From positions 1-16,511 of the forward strand of contig CAMKAP010000016.1 in the NCBI GenBank assembly GCA_946410505.1: 16,511 bases of DNA. Direction: 5' to 3'. Position 1 is the first letter of the stretch. Each line of letters opens with the position of its first letter. This DNA is from an uncultured Clostridia bacterium (lineage in GTDB: Bacteria > Bacillota_A > Clostridia > Oscillospirales > Oscillospiraceae). The position numbers and the translations under genes were made by a program. A model generated the notes under the pieces. The model was not told the DNA's origin. It saw only the letters and a list, made by a program, of their open reading frames with translations, and searched no databases. Below are positions 1 to 6,505 of the stretch, one piece after another.

Positions 1-21
1 CATTGTTCAATTTTCAAGGTA
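1..21 (-). promoter_or_regulatory. boxA-like rRNA leader sequence
   Basis: Read on the minus strand, positions 21 to 1 give CTTGAAAATTGAACAATG preceded by GTAC. This resembles the TTGAAAACT-type sequence in Firmicute rRNA leaders and 16S-23S spacers, which takes part in antitermination (boxA) and pre-rRNA processing. It lies about 30 bases downstream of the predicted start of the P2 promoter, the place expected in an rRNA leader. The 16S gene itself would lie beyond the left edge, so this is inferred. A tRNA operon leader is the main alternative. Confidence 0.45.
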
Positions 22-58
22 CACGCTCCGCCGTCTCCTTCTCGGTGACAGCTTGTAT

Positions 59-87
59 AGATTAGCACATCTGATCGTCATTGTCAA
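59..87 (-). promoter_or_regulatory. Sigma-A promoter P2 of a leftward (probable rrn) operon
   Basis: Minus strand: -35 TTGACA (87 to 82, perfect), 17-base spacer, -10 TAATCT (64 to 59) with an extended TGC directly upstream. The start would be near 52. Upstream of the -35 are A-tracts (91-97 and 112-118 read as T-runs on the plus strand) that look like an UP element. The -10 is weak, but the perfect -35, the extended -10 and the twin promoter 105 bases upstream support it. The transcript runs off the left edge of the window. Confidence 0.6.
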
Positions 88-163
88 GAACTTTTTTCGT
101 TTTTCCCAAAACTTTTTTCTTGAGCTTTCGGATCCCTGTGGCGCCTCTCTTGAGCGCTCGGCT

Positions 164-192
164 AATATACCACCGAAAACGCGGAAAGTCAA
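164..192 (-). promoter_or_regulatory. Sigma-A promoter P1 of a leftward (probable rrn) operon
   Basis: Minus strand: -35 TTGACT (192 to 187), exactly 17 bases, -10 TATATT (169 to 164), start near 157. Two A-rich blocks lie just upstream (196-203 and 217-223 as plus-strand T-runs). It forms a tandem pair with P2, and the 38 bases from the -35 upward are clearly similar in the two promoters. Tandem strong promoters with A-tracts followed by a boxA-like leader are the usual design of Firmicute rRNA operons. Confidence 0.65.
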
Positions 193-231
193 CAACTTTT
201 TTTCGAAAAACCACACTTTTTTTGCGGACAC

Positions 232-262
232 TAAATATTGTGGATTCATTTCGGGCATACTA
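232..262 (+). promoter_or_regulatory. Sigma-G/sigma-F-like forespore promoter of the germination operon
   Basis: The -10 CATACTA (256-262) matches the forespore sigma-G/F consensus completely. The -35 TAAATA (232-237) differs by one base from TGAATA, and the spacer is 18 bases. Germinant receptor operons are known to be transcribed in the forespore by sigma-G, so the site fits the genes that follow. Transcription would start at about 268-270, right at the ATG at 269. Confidence 0.55.
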
Positions 263-268
263 CACCAC

Positions 269-1780
269 ATGTATACGGAACCGATTTCTTATCCCAAACC
301 CAGGCAAAAAGAGGAGCCTGAATACCGCGGTCCGGTCTCCTTCTTCGCGCTGCAGAGCATCTTCTCCTCTTGCGGCGATTTTGAAAGCCGCCGACTGAAT
401 TTCGGTCTTGGGGGAGAGCTCGCCGTGACGGCCTGCTGGCTGGACGGGCTGGTCTCCGGCCGGGAAGCGGCCGAGGAGATCCTGCGCCCCGTGACGGACC
501 GCCTACGCGCAGCGGGCGTGCAGGACGAGACCGGCGCCATCGCCCGCATCCTCTCCGGCGGTGTTTACAGGGGCAGCGTCCACCGCCGCTCGGACATGGA
601 TCTGCTGGTATCCGACCTGTGCCACGGACATCTGGCCCTGGTTTTCGACGGCAGTGCCGTTGCGCTGAGCTTCGAGGTGCGCGCCTCCGAGGTGCGCCCT
701 GTGGGCGAGCCCACACTGGAAAAATCCCTCAAGGGCGGCAAGGACGCCTTCACCGAGACCCTGCGGGTCAACACCGCTCTGGTGCGGCGCCGCATCGCCT
801 CCCCGCGGCTGAAGCTGGCCGAGAGCACACTCGGCCGCCGCAGCAACACCAGAGTCTCCGTTTTTTTCATGGAGGGTCTCGTGTCGCCCGATACACTGCG
901 AAAGCTTGCTGTGCGGCTGGACCGGCTGGATGTAGACGCGCTGCTCTCTCTGGGTACGCTGGAGGAGTATATCGTAGACGCGCCTCTCTCCCCTCTGCCG
1001 CAGCTTCTCCATACCGAGCGTCCGGACCGCTTCGCCATGTACCTGATGGAGGGGCGCGTGGGTCTGCTGGTGGACGGGCTGCCGGTGGGGCTTGTGCTGC
1101 CCGTGACGCTCTCGGAGTTCATGCGCGTCACCGACGACGCGGGCAGCCATTTTCTGGTAGGGACTGCGCTGCGGCTGATGCGTTATCTGGCGCTGGGCCT
1201 TGCACTGCTCCTGCCCGCCTTCTATGTGGCCGTGGCCATGTACCACCAGGAGATGATCCCCACGCGGCTGCTGCTGTCCATCATCGAGGCCGAGCAGGAT
1301 CTGCCCTTCTCCACAGCGCTGGAGGTACTGGGGATGCTGGGCGCCTTCTGCCTCGTGCAGGAGGCCGGGCTGCGTCTGCCGAATCCGGTGGGCGACACCG
1401 TCTCCATCATCGGGGCCCTGATCGTGGGGCAGGCCGCCGTGGAAGCGAAGATCGTCTCGCCCATAGCCATCATCGTGGTGGCCTTCTCCGCCATTTCCTG
1501 CTATGCGCTGCCCAGCCAGGATCTGGCCGCGGCGCTGCGCCTTGCACGGCTTCTGCTTCTGCTTGGCGCGATCTTCGCGGGTCTCTACGGCCTTGTGCTG
1601 GTGCTGGCGCTTCTGCTGCTGCACCTGGCGAGTCTGGACAGCTTCGGGGTCAACTACAGCGCCCCCATGAGCGACGGACTGCGGGGGAATCTGCGCCGCC
1701 TGCTGCTGATGCCGCCAAAGCCCGACGACAAGTTCCGCGATCCGCACCTGAATACTCCCGATCGGCGACGGCAAGGATAG
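269..1780 (+). CDS. gerAA: Spore germinant receptor A subunit (GerA family)
   Basis: Integral membrane subunit of a nutrient germinant receptor in the inner spore membrane, acting with the B and C proteins encoded next to it. The product is 503 aa, the family's usual size. Residues 1-300 form the soluble N-terminal part, with the family features IDGLV-like WLDGLVS (57-63), GGKDAFTETLRVNTALVRRRI-type segment at 156-176 and a second MEGLVS at 201-206. The membrane part (about 303-455) contains DLPFSTALEVLGM, then RLPNPVGDTVSIIGALIVGQAAVEA at 369-393, the most conserved stretch of the family. The open frame continues upstream to 53, but that part is promoter DNA. The ATG at 269 puts family homology at the right distance, and GTG 425 would cut into it. 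No Shine-Dalgarno precedes 269. SpoVAF is a paralogue, but the following C and B genes argue for a receptor. Confidence 0.93.
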   Translation: MYTEPISYPKPRQKEEPEYRGPVSFFALQSIFSSCGDFESRRLNFGLGGELAVTACWLDGLVSGREAAEEILRPVTDRLRAAGVQDETGAIARILSGGVYRGSVHRRSDMDLLVSDLCHGHLALVFDGSAVALSFEVRASEVRPVGEPTLEKSLKGGKDAFTETLRVNTALVRRRIASPRLKLAESTLGRRSNTRVSVFFMEGLVSPDTLRKLAVRLDRLDVDALLSLGTLEEYIVDAPLSPLPQLLHTERPDRFAMYLMEGRVGLLVDGLPVGLVLPVTLSEFMRVTDDAGSHFLVGTALRLMRYLALGLALLLPAFYVAVAMYHQEMIPTRLLLSIIEAEQDLPFSTALEVLGMLGAFCLVQEAGLRLPNPVGDTVSIIGALIVGQAAVEAKIVSPIAIIVVAFSAISCYALPSQDLAAALRLARLLLLLGAIFAGLYGLVLVLALLLLHLASLDSFGVNYSAPMSDGLRGNLRRLLLMPPKPDDKFRDPHLNTPDRRRQG

Positions 1781-1793
1781 TGGTCAGTTTGCT

Positions 1794-2924
1794 ATGAAAA
1801 AACTGTGTCTTTTCTTTCTTATCTTTCATATATCCCTCCTCTGCGGCTGCGGACTGCTGCCACAGCGCCGGGAGGTGGAAACACTCCGCATCATCCAGAC
1901 CGTGGGCGTTGACTATGTTCCCGGCGGCATGCGCCTGACTCTGGCCTCCGCGGCCGGTCCCGGAGGTGAACAGCCCGAAGCCGCGCTCAGCGGCTCGGGC
2001 CGGACGCTCTCGGCCGCCCTGCAGCAGATCCGCGAGGCGTCACCCGAGCAGGAGCTCTTCACCGGCCATGTGCGCAGCCTCCTGGTGGGGCAGGAGGCTG
2101 CAGAGCACGGGCTGGACGATCTGTTGGCTCTGATCTGCCGCTCCAGCGACCTGCGGCTGGACACACCCCTCTACATCGTGCGCGGCGGGAGCGCGGAGGA
2201 TCTTATCCAAGGCGCGGCGGAAGGGGACCGGGGGATCACGGAGATCCTGCTGGCCCTCCGGGCGCGGGAGGAGCGGCAGCCGAGCGCCCGCAGCAGCACC
2301 GCCAGCGAGATCCAGCGCGCTCTGCTGCGCAGCGACAGCGCGCTCGTCACCGCCCTGACGACGGGTGAGGCGGCGGAGGGCAGCGGAAAAACCGCCCTTC
2401 CCGCGGGGCTTGCGGTCCTGGAGGGCGGAAAGCTCTCCGCCTGGATCGAGCCCGCGGACGCCTTGGGCGCGGAGCTTCTCTGCGGCACCGCCGGCCGGCA
2501 GGAGCTGAACGTGCTGGATCTGGGCGGCCTGCCCGTGAGTCTCGAGCTGCAGCGGGGCGAGAGCAGCGTGAGCCCGGTCTGGAACGAGGACGGCAGCCTG
2601 CGGGGCCTGGACGTCACGGCCCGCGTGCGGGCCGCCGTGCTGGAGACCGCCGCAAACAGCGCCGCCGGGCTTGCCCGCTACGACGACCATCTGACGGGGC
2701 AGCTGGAGGCTGCGGTCTCCGAGCGGATCGGCCGCATCCTGCAGCTGGCCAGGCAGGAAAAGCTGGATCTGGCCGGGCTGGGCCGCCGGGTGGAGCAGAG
2801 CGACCCCCAGCGCTGGCAGGCCCAGGGGCAGAACATGGCAGAGCTCCTGCCCGGGCTGGAGATCAGCATCGCCGTGCGCGGCGAGCTGCTGCACACTTAC
2901 GACGCAAAGGAGACGGAGCCATGA
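1794..2924 (+). CDS. gerAC: Spore germinant receptor C subunit, Ger(x)C lipoprotein
   Basis: Lipoprotein subunit of the germinant receptor, anchored on the outer face of the inner spore membrane. The 376-aa product starts with a lipoprotein signal peptide: KK at 2-3, a hydrophobic core, and lipobox L16-C17-G18 followed by the modified Cys19. The first domain shows QTVGVDYV (35-42) and ELFTGHVRSLLVGQEAAEHGL around 87-107, matching the family's 'FGH..LLIGE..A..G' region. The C-terminal domain ends with WQAQGQNMAELLPGLEISI and the RGEL segment typical of the family. The gene starts 13 bases after the A-subunit stop. The only ribosome-site candidate (AAGGA at 1773-1777) is distant, so translational coupling to the upstream gene is likely. 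Its last four bases overlap the B-subunit start. Confidence 0.92.
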   Translation: MKKLCLFFLIFHISLLCGCGLLPQRREVETLRIIQTVGVDYVPGGMRLTLASAAGPGGEQPEAALSGSGRTLSAALQQIREASPEQELFTGHVRSLLVGQEAAEHGLDDLLALICRSSDLRLDTPLYIVRGGSAEDLIQGAAEGDRGITEILLALRAREERQPSARSSTASEIQRALLRSDSALVTALTTGEAAEGSGKTALPAGLAVLEGGKLSAWIEPADALGAELLCGTAGRQELNVLDLGGLPVSLELQRGESSVSPVWNEDGSLRGLDVTARVRAAVLETAANSAAGLARYDDHLTGQLEAAVSERIGRILQLARQEKLDLAGLGRRVEQSDPQRWQAQGQNMAELLPGLEISIAVRGELLHTYDAKETEP

Positions 2925-4045
2925 ACGCAAAGGAAGCCTTTTCCCGGCGGCAGCTGCTGTCTCTCGGAGCGGCGGCGGTCCTGTCGCCCGCGCTGCGGCT
3001 CTTCCCCGCCGCTGCCGCGCGTCTGGCCGGGCGCGGTGCCTGGCTCTCGGCGCTCTGCTGTCTGCCTCCGCTGCTGCTGTATGCCTGGTGCTTCTGGCGC
3101 TTCACGTCGCGACGCCGGGAAGGAGAGGGGCTGGCGGAGCTGATGCTGCGCGCTTTGGGCGGCAAGCCGGGGCGGGCCGTTCTTCTGCTCTACGGCCTGT
3201 GGCTGCTGCTGTACGCGGGCTTCGTGCTGCGCGCCTCGGCAGAGCGCTTCATGGTGGCCCTCTTTCCCGCAGGCGGGCCCGGCTTCTTTGTAGTGTCGCT
3301 GGGGCTGCTGTCCCTGCTGTGCTCCCTCGGCAATCCCCGCTCCCTTCTGCGGCTGGCGCGGATGCTGCTGCCCGTGCTGCTGGGCGTGATCGGGCTGCTG
3401 CTTCTGGTCTCCCTGCGGCAGGCAAAGGCGGAAAACCTGCTGCCGCTGACAGAGCGTGACGCGCTGCCCGTGCTGCTGGGCGCGCTGCCGGTGGGAGAAG
3501 TCCTGCTGCTGGGCCTCTTTGCTCCCGGCTTCCTGCTGGGCGGCGTATCCAAAAAGGAGGATTCCTTTCGCGCTCTGGCGGGCTGGCTTGGGGGCCTGTG
3601 CCTGTTGCTCACGGGACTATGCGCCGCCGTGCTGGGCTGCTTCGGCGGAGAGCTCACAGCCAGGCTCTCGCTGCCCTTCTTTACGCTGGTGAGAAACCTG
3701 GTCTTTTTCCGCACGGTGGAACGGATCGAAGCGCTTGTGGTGGCGCTCTGGCTGTTCCCGGACTTTCTGCTCGCCTCGCTCTCGCTCTTCTGCGCGGGGA
3801 TCTGTCTGCGCCATGTATGGAATGCCACGCCCGGCATGGGAGGGGAGCGCATCCTCTCCGTGGAAAACGGGCGCTGGCTCCTGTGGCTGGGCGGCGCCGC
3901 CGCCATTGCGGCGGGTCTTCTGATGGCGCCGAACGGCGATGTGCTCACGCTCTGGTCCGAGCGCATCGTCCCCATCGGGCAGGCTGCGGCCGCGCTGCTG
4001 TTTCCCCTTATATATATGGTGGGAACAGCAAGAAAACGGCTATGA
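2921..4045 (+). CDS. gerAB: Spore germinant receptor B subunit, GerAB-type permease
   Basis: Membrane subunit of the germinant receptor, belonging to the APC transporter superfamily and thought to bind the nutrient. The 374-aa product is almost entirely hydrophobic, with about ten helices (for example 42-59, 87-104, 121-136, 146-164, 184-206, 218-240, 270-295, 320-336, 350-367). Family signs are an N-terminal 'S.RQL..L' start, AGRGAWLSAL (36-45), and LPFFTLVRNLVFFRTVERIE at 251-270 before the eighth helix. The ATG overlaps the upstream stop as ATGA, so the two genes are translationally coupled. Gene order A-C-B differs from A-B-C of Bacillus gerA and recalls the clostridial gerK arrangement. 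The germinant cannot be told from sequence. Confidence 0.9.
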   Translation: MNAKEAFSRRQLLSLGAAAVLSPALRLFPAAAARLAGRGAWLSALCCLPPLLLYAWCFWRFTSRRREGEGLAELMLRALGGKPGRAVLLLYGLWLLLYAGFVLRASAERFMVALFPAGGPGFFVVSLGLLSLLCSLGNPRSLLRLARMLLPVLLGVIGLLLLVSLRQAKAENLLPLTERDALPVLLGALPVGEVLLLGLFAPGFLLGGVSKKEDSFRALAGWLGGLCLLLTGLCAAVLGCFGGELTARLSLPFFTLVRNLVFFRTVERIEALVVALWLFPDFLLASLSLFCAGICLRHVWNATPGMGGERILSVENGRWLLWLGGAAAIAAGLLMAPNGDVLTLWSERIVPIGQAAAALLFPLIYMVGTARKRL

Positions 4046-4050
4046 GTGAG

Positions 4051-4091
4051 GGCAAAAAAGGCAGGGCCATATCGAACCCTGCCTTTTTGCC
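4051..4091. terminator. Bidirectional intrinsic terminator
   Basis: A near-perfect stem pairs 4051-4066 (GGCAAAAAAGGCAGGG) with 4077-4091 (CCCTGCCTTTTTGCC), one A bulging, around a 10-base loop. GC-rich at its core and with A/T runs on both sides, it can terminate the germination operon (stop at 4045) on the plus strand. On the minus strand it can terminate the convergent SHOCT gene (stop at 4095). Confidence 0.85.
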
Positions 4092-4094
4092 ATA

Positions 4095-4562
4095 TTACAG
4101 TCCCAGCAACTGCTTTTTCTTTGCGTCAAATTCTTCCTGTGTAATGATGCCGGAATCAAGCAATTCCTTGTATTCTCTTATCTGCTCAGCATTGCTTTTT
4201 TCTTCTGCGGCATTTTGAGGCCTCTTCGTGTTCTCGCCGTCAATTCTGCTTCTTCCGCAGGTACAGCTGCTGACATAGTGCTCGTTCACGCGCCCGCAGA
4301 GACACTTCCAGCCGCCGTTATCCAAGATCCACTGCTCTCTTTCCTTCTCTGCAAAATGCCTTTCCAGTTCTCTCTGTTCGGTAGAGGCCGGCGCTTGATG
4401 CTGTGGTTTGGTGACGATTACTATGAGAGCAAGAAAAGAGAAAAAGAAGCCCAGCCAGAACCATTTGGTATCTTCAAAGCCATATCCTTTGTTCCTGGCA
4501 ACTGCGCTTGTAACAAAACCCCACATGAGAGGCCAGCCCAGCAAAATTATCCATTCCAACAT
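4095..4562 (-). CDS. Small membrane protein with cysteine cluster and SHOCT domain
   Basis: The 155-aa product has two predicted membrane helices (about 4-20 and 35-51), a charged linker, a cysteine cluster and a C-terminal SHOCT domain. The cluster is WKCLCGRVNEHYVSSCTCG at 85-103; Cys87, Cys89, Cys100 and Cys102 could hold a zinc ion. The SHOCT domain (about 124-155) shows the typical helix-turn-helix pattern REYKELLDSGIITQEEFDAK. SHOCT domains are short interaction or oligomerisation modules at the ends of many membrane proteins; the function here is unknown. The start is supported by GAGGAG 8 bases upstream. A TATAAA (near 4593) lies upstream, but its -35 is not convincing. The gene is visibly richer in A+T than its neighbours, suggesting later acquisition. 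Confidence 0.8.
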   Translation of the reverse strand: MLEWIILLGWPLMWGFVTSAVARNKGYGFEDTKWFWLGFFFSFLALIVIVTKPQHQAPASTEQRELERHFAEKEREQWILDNGGWKCLCGRVNEHYVSSCTCGRSRIDGENTKRPQNAAEEKSNAEQIREYKELLDSGIITQEEFDAKKKQLLGL

Positions 4563-4750
4563 GAATAGTCTCCTCTTTTCTCTTTTTTCCGGTATTTATA
4601 CTGCTTGAATCGTCGATATGCGTCAAGTCAAGCAGCAAATGGTTTTGTAAAAAGTGATCACACTATCATGGGAACAAGCTGAAGGCAAGTATTTTTCTTA
4701 TGATCGCGCGGCCAACAAATGGTCGGCGCTGCGCAGGAGTACAGAAGCCG

Positions 4751-4789
4751 CAAGCGGCGGCTCCGTATCCTGCGCGTAGCCGCCGCTTG
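4751..4789. terminator. Perfect 12-bp inverted repeat, possible terminator
   Basis: CAAGCGGCGGCT (4751-4762) pairs perfectly with AGCCGCCGCTTG (4778-4789) around a 15-base loop. It is just downstream of the minus-strand foldase gene, whose terminator it could be, but the T-rich tail (ATTTTCTTT at 4790-4798) follows it on the plus strand. On the minus strand the tail is only TGCGGCTTCT. An alternative pairing of GCGCAGGA (4731-4738 region) with TCCTGCGC (4768-4775) is also possible. Role uncertain. Confidence 0.45.
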
Positions 4790-4803
4790 ATTTTCTTTCG
4801 GCT

Positions 4804-6090
4804 TTACTGCAGATAATCCGCCAGCTTCGGCGCTTCGAAGCCCTCGGCATATTCCACCTTCAGGCTGTCAAAGTAGTCCTGCAGGGCCTTGCCGTAAGCC
4901 TCGTTCGCCGCCTTGCTGCGGGCGGTGAGAGCGCTGCCGTCATTGGAGTACTCGATGACGCCGTCCGGGTCCAGAGGCAGGCGCATGATCACGTGCCAGC
5001 CGTAGTCGGACTGCACAGGGTCGGAGACCTGATACTCGTCCAGGCTCAGCACCGTGTTTTCAAACTCCGCCACCATGGTGCCGGGCAGGAACACATAGCC
5101 GTCGGGGTAGGTCTCCTTGCCGGTATCCTCGCAGAACTCCTCCTTGAGCTCGGCAAAGCGCTGCAGGCGCTCCGCGTCGTCCTCGATGGCCTGCAGTTCG
5201 GCAGCGATCTTGTCGGCCTGGGCCTTCTTGGCCGCGGCGGCTTCCTCGTCCAGGGCCTCGAAATTGGCCGGGTCGATGGTCATGAGCAGGATATGGGTAG
5301 CCGCCATATACTCATTGTCGGCCAGATACTGCAGGGCAGTCCCATCCTCCACCAGCTCGCCGTTTTCACCGTAGGCCTCAACAAAGCCCTGGCGATAGAG
5401 ATAATTGACCCGGTTCATGCGGTCGTAGAGGCTGCGCGGGAGATAGATGGTCTCAATATAGGCGTTGAAATCCTCAGCGGTCTTGCCCTCGCCCAGGGCG
5501 CCGAGGATGTCCTGCTCCTCCTGTTCGCGGATGGCGGCAAGCTGCTCGTCGCTCAGCTCCACACCGGCCTTCTCACTCATGCCCTCGATGGAGCGGATCT
5601 GGCGCAGGGTGCTCTCCACACTCTGAACCGGCAGATCGGCAAAGGTATCGTCACTGTCCTCCTCCACCTGGTCGCTCCAGTCGGGTGCGGCGCCGTAATA
5701 CTCGGCCATCGTGCCAAAGTAGTTTTCGATCTGCTTGGCCTGGGAGAAAAAGAGATAGAAGTACTCGCCCCAGGTCACATCCTGTCCGTCCACCGTGGCG
5801 ACGATCTCCTCCGGGTCGTGCAGGGCGTACATGGCCGCATAGTCCGGCACACGCAGGGTATAAGCCTCCCCGGCGCTCTCTTCCGCGGCAGGCGCCGCGG
5901 CAGCTTCGGCAGGCGCCGCGTCCGTCCCGGCAGTTTCCGCCTGGGTATCCTGGTTCTCCGTGACAAGGATTTCGGTCGGTCCGTCCGCGCCGCCGATCAC
6001 GCCGGATTTCTGCTCGCGGTAGCTGAGGAAACCGACCACACCGCCGGCCAGCAGGCACACGACCAGCAGGGCAATTATCATCTTTTTCAT
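4804..6090 (-). CDS. Membrane-anchored parvulin-type peptidyl-prolyl isomerase (PrsA/SurA-like foldase)
   Basis: Probably helps secreted proteins fold outside the cell membrane by prolyl isomerisation and chaperone action. The 428-aa product has an N-terminal helix (about 4-22) after MKKM. There is no usable lipobox, so it is likely a membrane-anchored protein rather than a PrsA lipoprotein. Residues 30-44 read GVIGGADGPTEILVT, a motif otherwise known from sodium-pump decarboxylase beta subunits. An Ala/Glu-rich linker follows (48-76). Residues 95-240 form a SurA-N-like helical chaperone region. Residues 262-373 form the parvulin domain: ATHILLM at 264-270, a long charged insertion, then GYVFLPGTMVAEFENTVLSL (331-350) and SDYGWHVIM (361-369). 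The start is supported by AAAGGA 10 bases upstream. The gene seems monocistronic, with its own promoter. Confidence 0.88.
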   Translation of the reverse strand: MKKMIIALLVVCLLAGGVVGFLSYREQKSGVIGGADGPTEILVTENQDTQAETAGTDAAPAEAAAAPAAEESAGEAYTLRVPDYAAMYALHDPEEIVATVDGQDVTWGEYFYLFFSQAKQIENYFGTMAEYYGAAPDWSDQVEEDSDDTFADLPVQSVESTLRQIRSIEGMSEKAGVELSDEQLAAIREQEEQDILGALGEGKTAEDFNAYIETIYLPRSLYDRMNRVNYLYRQGFVEAYGENGELVEDGTALQYLADNEYMAATHILLMTIDPANFEALDEEAAAAKKAQADKIAAELQAIEDDAERLQRFAELKEEFCEDTGKETYPDGYVFLPGTMVAEFENTVLSLDEYQVSDPVQSDYGWHVIMRLPLDPDGVIEYSNDGSALTARSKAANEAYGKALQDYFDSLKVEYAEGFEAPKLADYLQ

Positions 6091-6123
6091 ATCTGTTCGA
6101 TCCTTTCTTTCGGTCTGACTGTG

Positions 6124-6152
6124 ATGATACCACGCGGCGGCATGTCAAACAA
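6124..6152 (-). promoter_or_regulatory. Probable extended -10 promoter of the foldase gene
   Basis: Minus strand: -10 TATCAT (6129 to 6124) with TGG directly upstream (extended -10), and a weak -35 TTGTTT (6152 to 6147) at 17 bases. A TTGACA (6148 to 6143) also lies here but only 13 bases from the -10, too close for a standard promoter. The start would be about 27 bases before the foldase ATG. Confidence 0.45.
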
Positions 6153-6396
6153 GAGGCCGCGCGGGTTTTTATTCCTTTGTTCTCCGTTTGTTCGCAGGCT
6201 GTTCACAAAGCGCAGCTTGCTTCCCGGCGCGTTCGCAGATATTTCTCTGCGTATTGCGCTGCGGTGTCCGCCGCCGCTATGCTGTGCAGCACGATCACCT
6301 CCCGACGGCTCGTGGACTCAGCATCCAGAGAGCGGCGCGAGCGAAGCGAAGCCATTCCGCGAACGTCGAGGCGCAAAAGGCACGGCGTCCTTGTGA
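6153..6396. other. Non-coding gap between mfd and the foldase gene
   Basis: I see no supported gene here. Short open frames lack ribosome sites and recognisable content. The sequence is GC-rich with purine/pyrimidine-biased stretches such as GAGCGAAGCGAAGCC near 6340. It lies between the foldase promoter and repeat copy 1, downstream of mfd, and I find no ordinary T-tailed terminator for mfd in it. It may be decayed sequence or the 3' region of the mfd transcript. Confidence 0.4.
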
Positions 6397-6475
6397 GCGC
6401 CCTTTTCTTTCTTCCACCGGGCGCGGCGCTGTCTTTCTTTTCGGCGCAACGAAAAGAAAGACAGGGGGGCGCATT
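6397..6475 (-). repeat. Structured dispersed repeat, copy 1 (inverted relative to copy 2)
   Basis: This 79-base element, read on the minus strand, begins AATGCGCCCCCC, has a perfect 15-bp hairpin (6464-6450 with 6443-6429, arms CTGTCTTTCTTTTCG and CGAAAAGAAAGACAG, 6-base loop), then CGCCGCGCCCGGTGGAAG, and ends AAGGGCGC. The outer GCGCCC and GGGCGC can pair as well. Outside the loop only two bases differ from copy 2 at 10780-10860, and they are partners in the hairpin stem (G:C here, A:T there). It starts 31 bases after the mfd stop, in the sense direction of mfd, so it would be part of the mfd 3' untranslated RNA. There is no T-run after it, so it is not a standard terminator. Confidence 0.85.
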
Positions 6476-6505
6476 CCTCAGAAAGCCATCTGCAAACACA
6501 TCGGC

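Noticed and set aside
53..268. Upstream extension of the germination A gene to ATG 53
   Set aside because: It would encode the tandem sigma-A promoters and A-tracts as protein, has no ribosome site, and makes the protein 72 residues longer than the family.
7..270. An 87-codon open frame on the minus strand at the left end
   Set aside because: It coincides with the leftward promoters and leader; the peptide is low-complexity Lys/Arg-rich and without a plausible ribosome site.
503..1774. A 423-codon minus-strand frame opposite the germination A gene
   Set aside because: A shadow of the coding frame: Gln/His-rich product, no domains, and opposite a clear family match.
4051..4091. The hairpin after the germination operon as a repeat or attachment site
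   Set aside because: It has the normal form of a bidirectional terminator between convergent genes, and no second copy is seen in the window.
6143..6148. TTGACA upstream of the foldase gene as a -35 element
   Set aside because: It is only 13 bases from the TATCAT -10; the extended -10 with a weaker -35 at 17 bases is the more reasonable reading.
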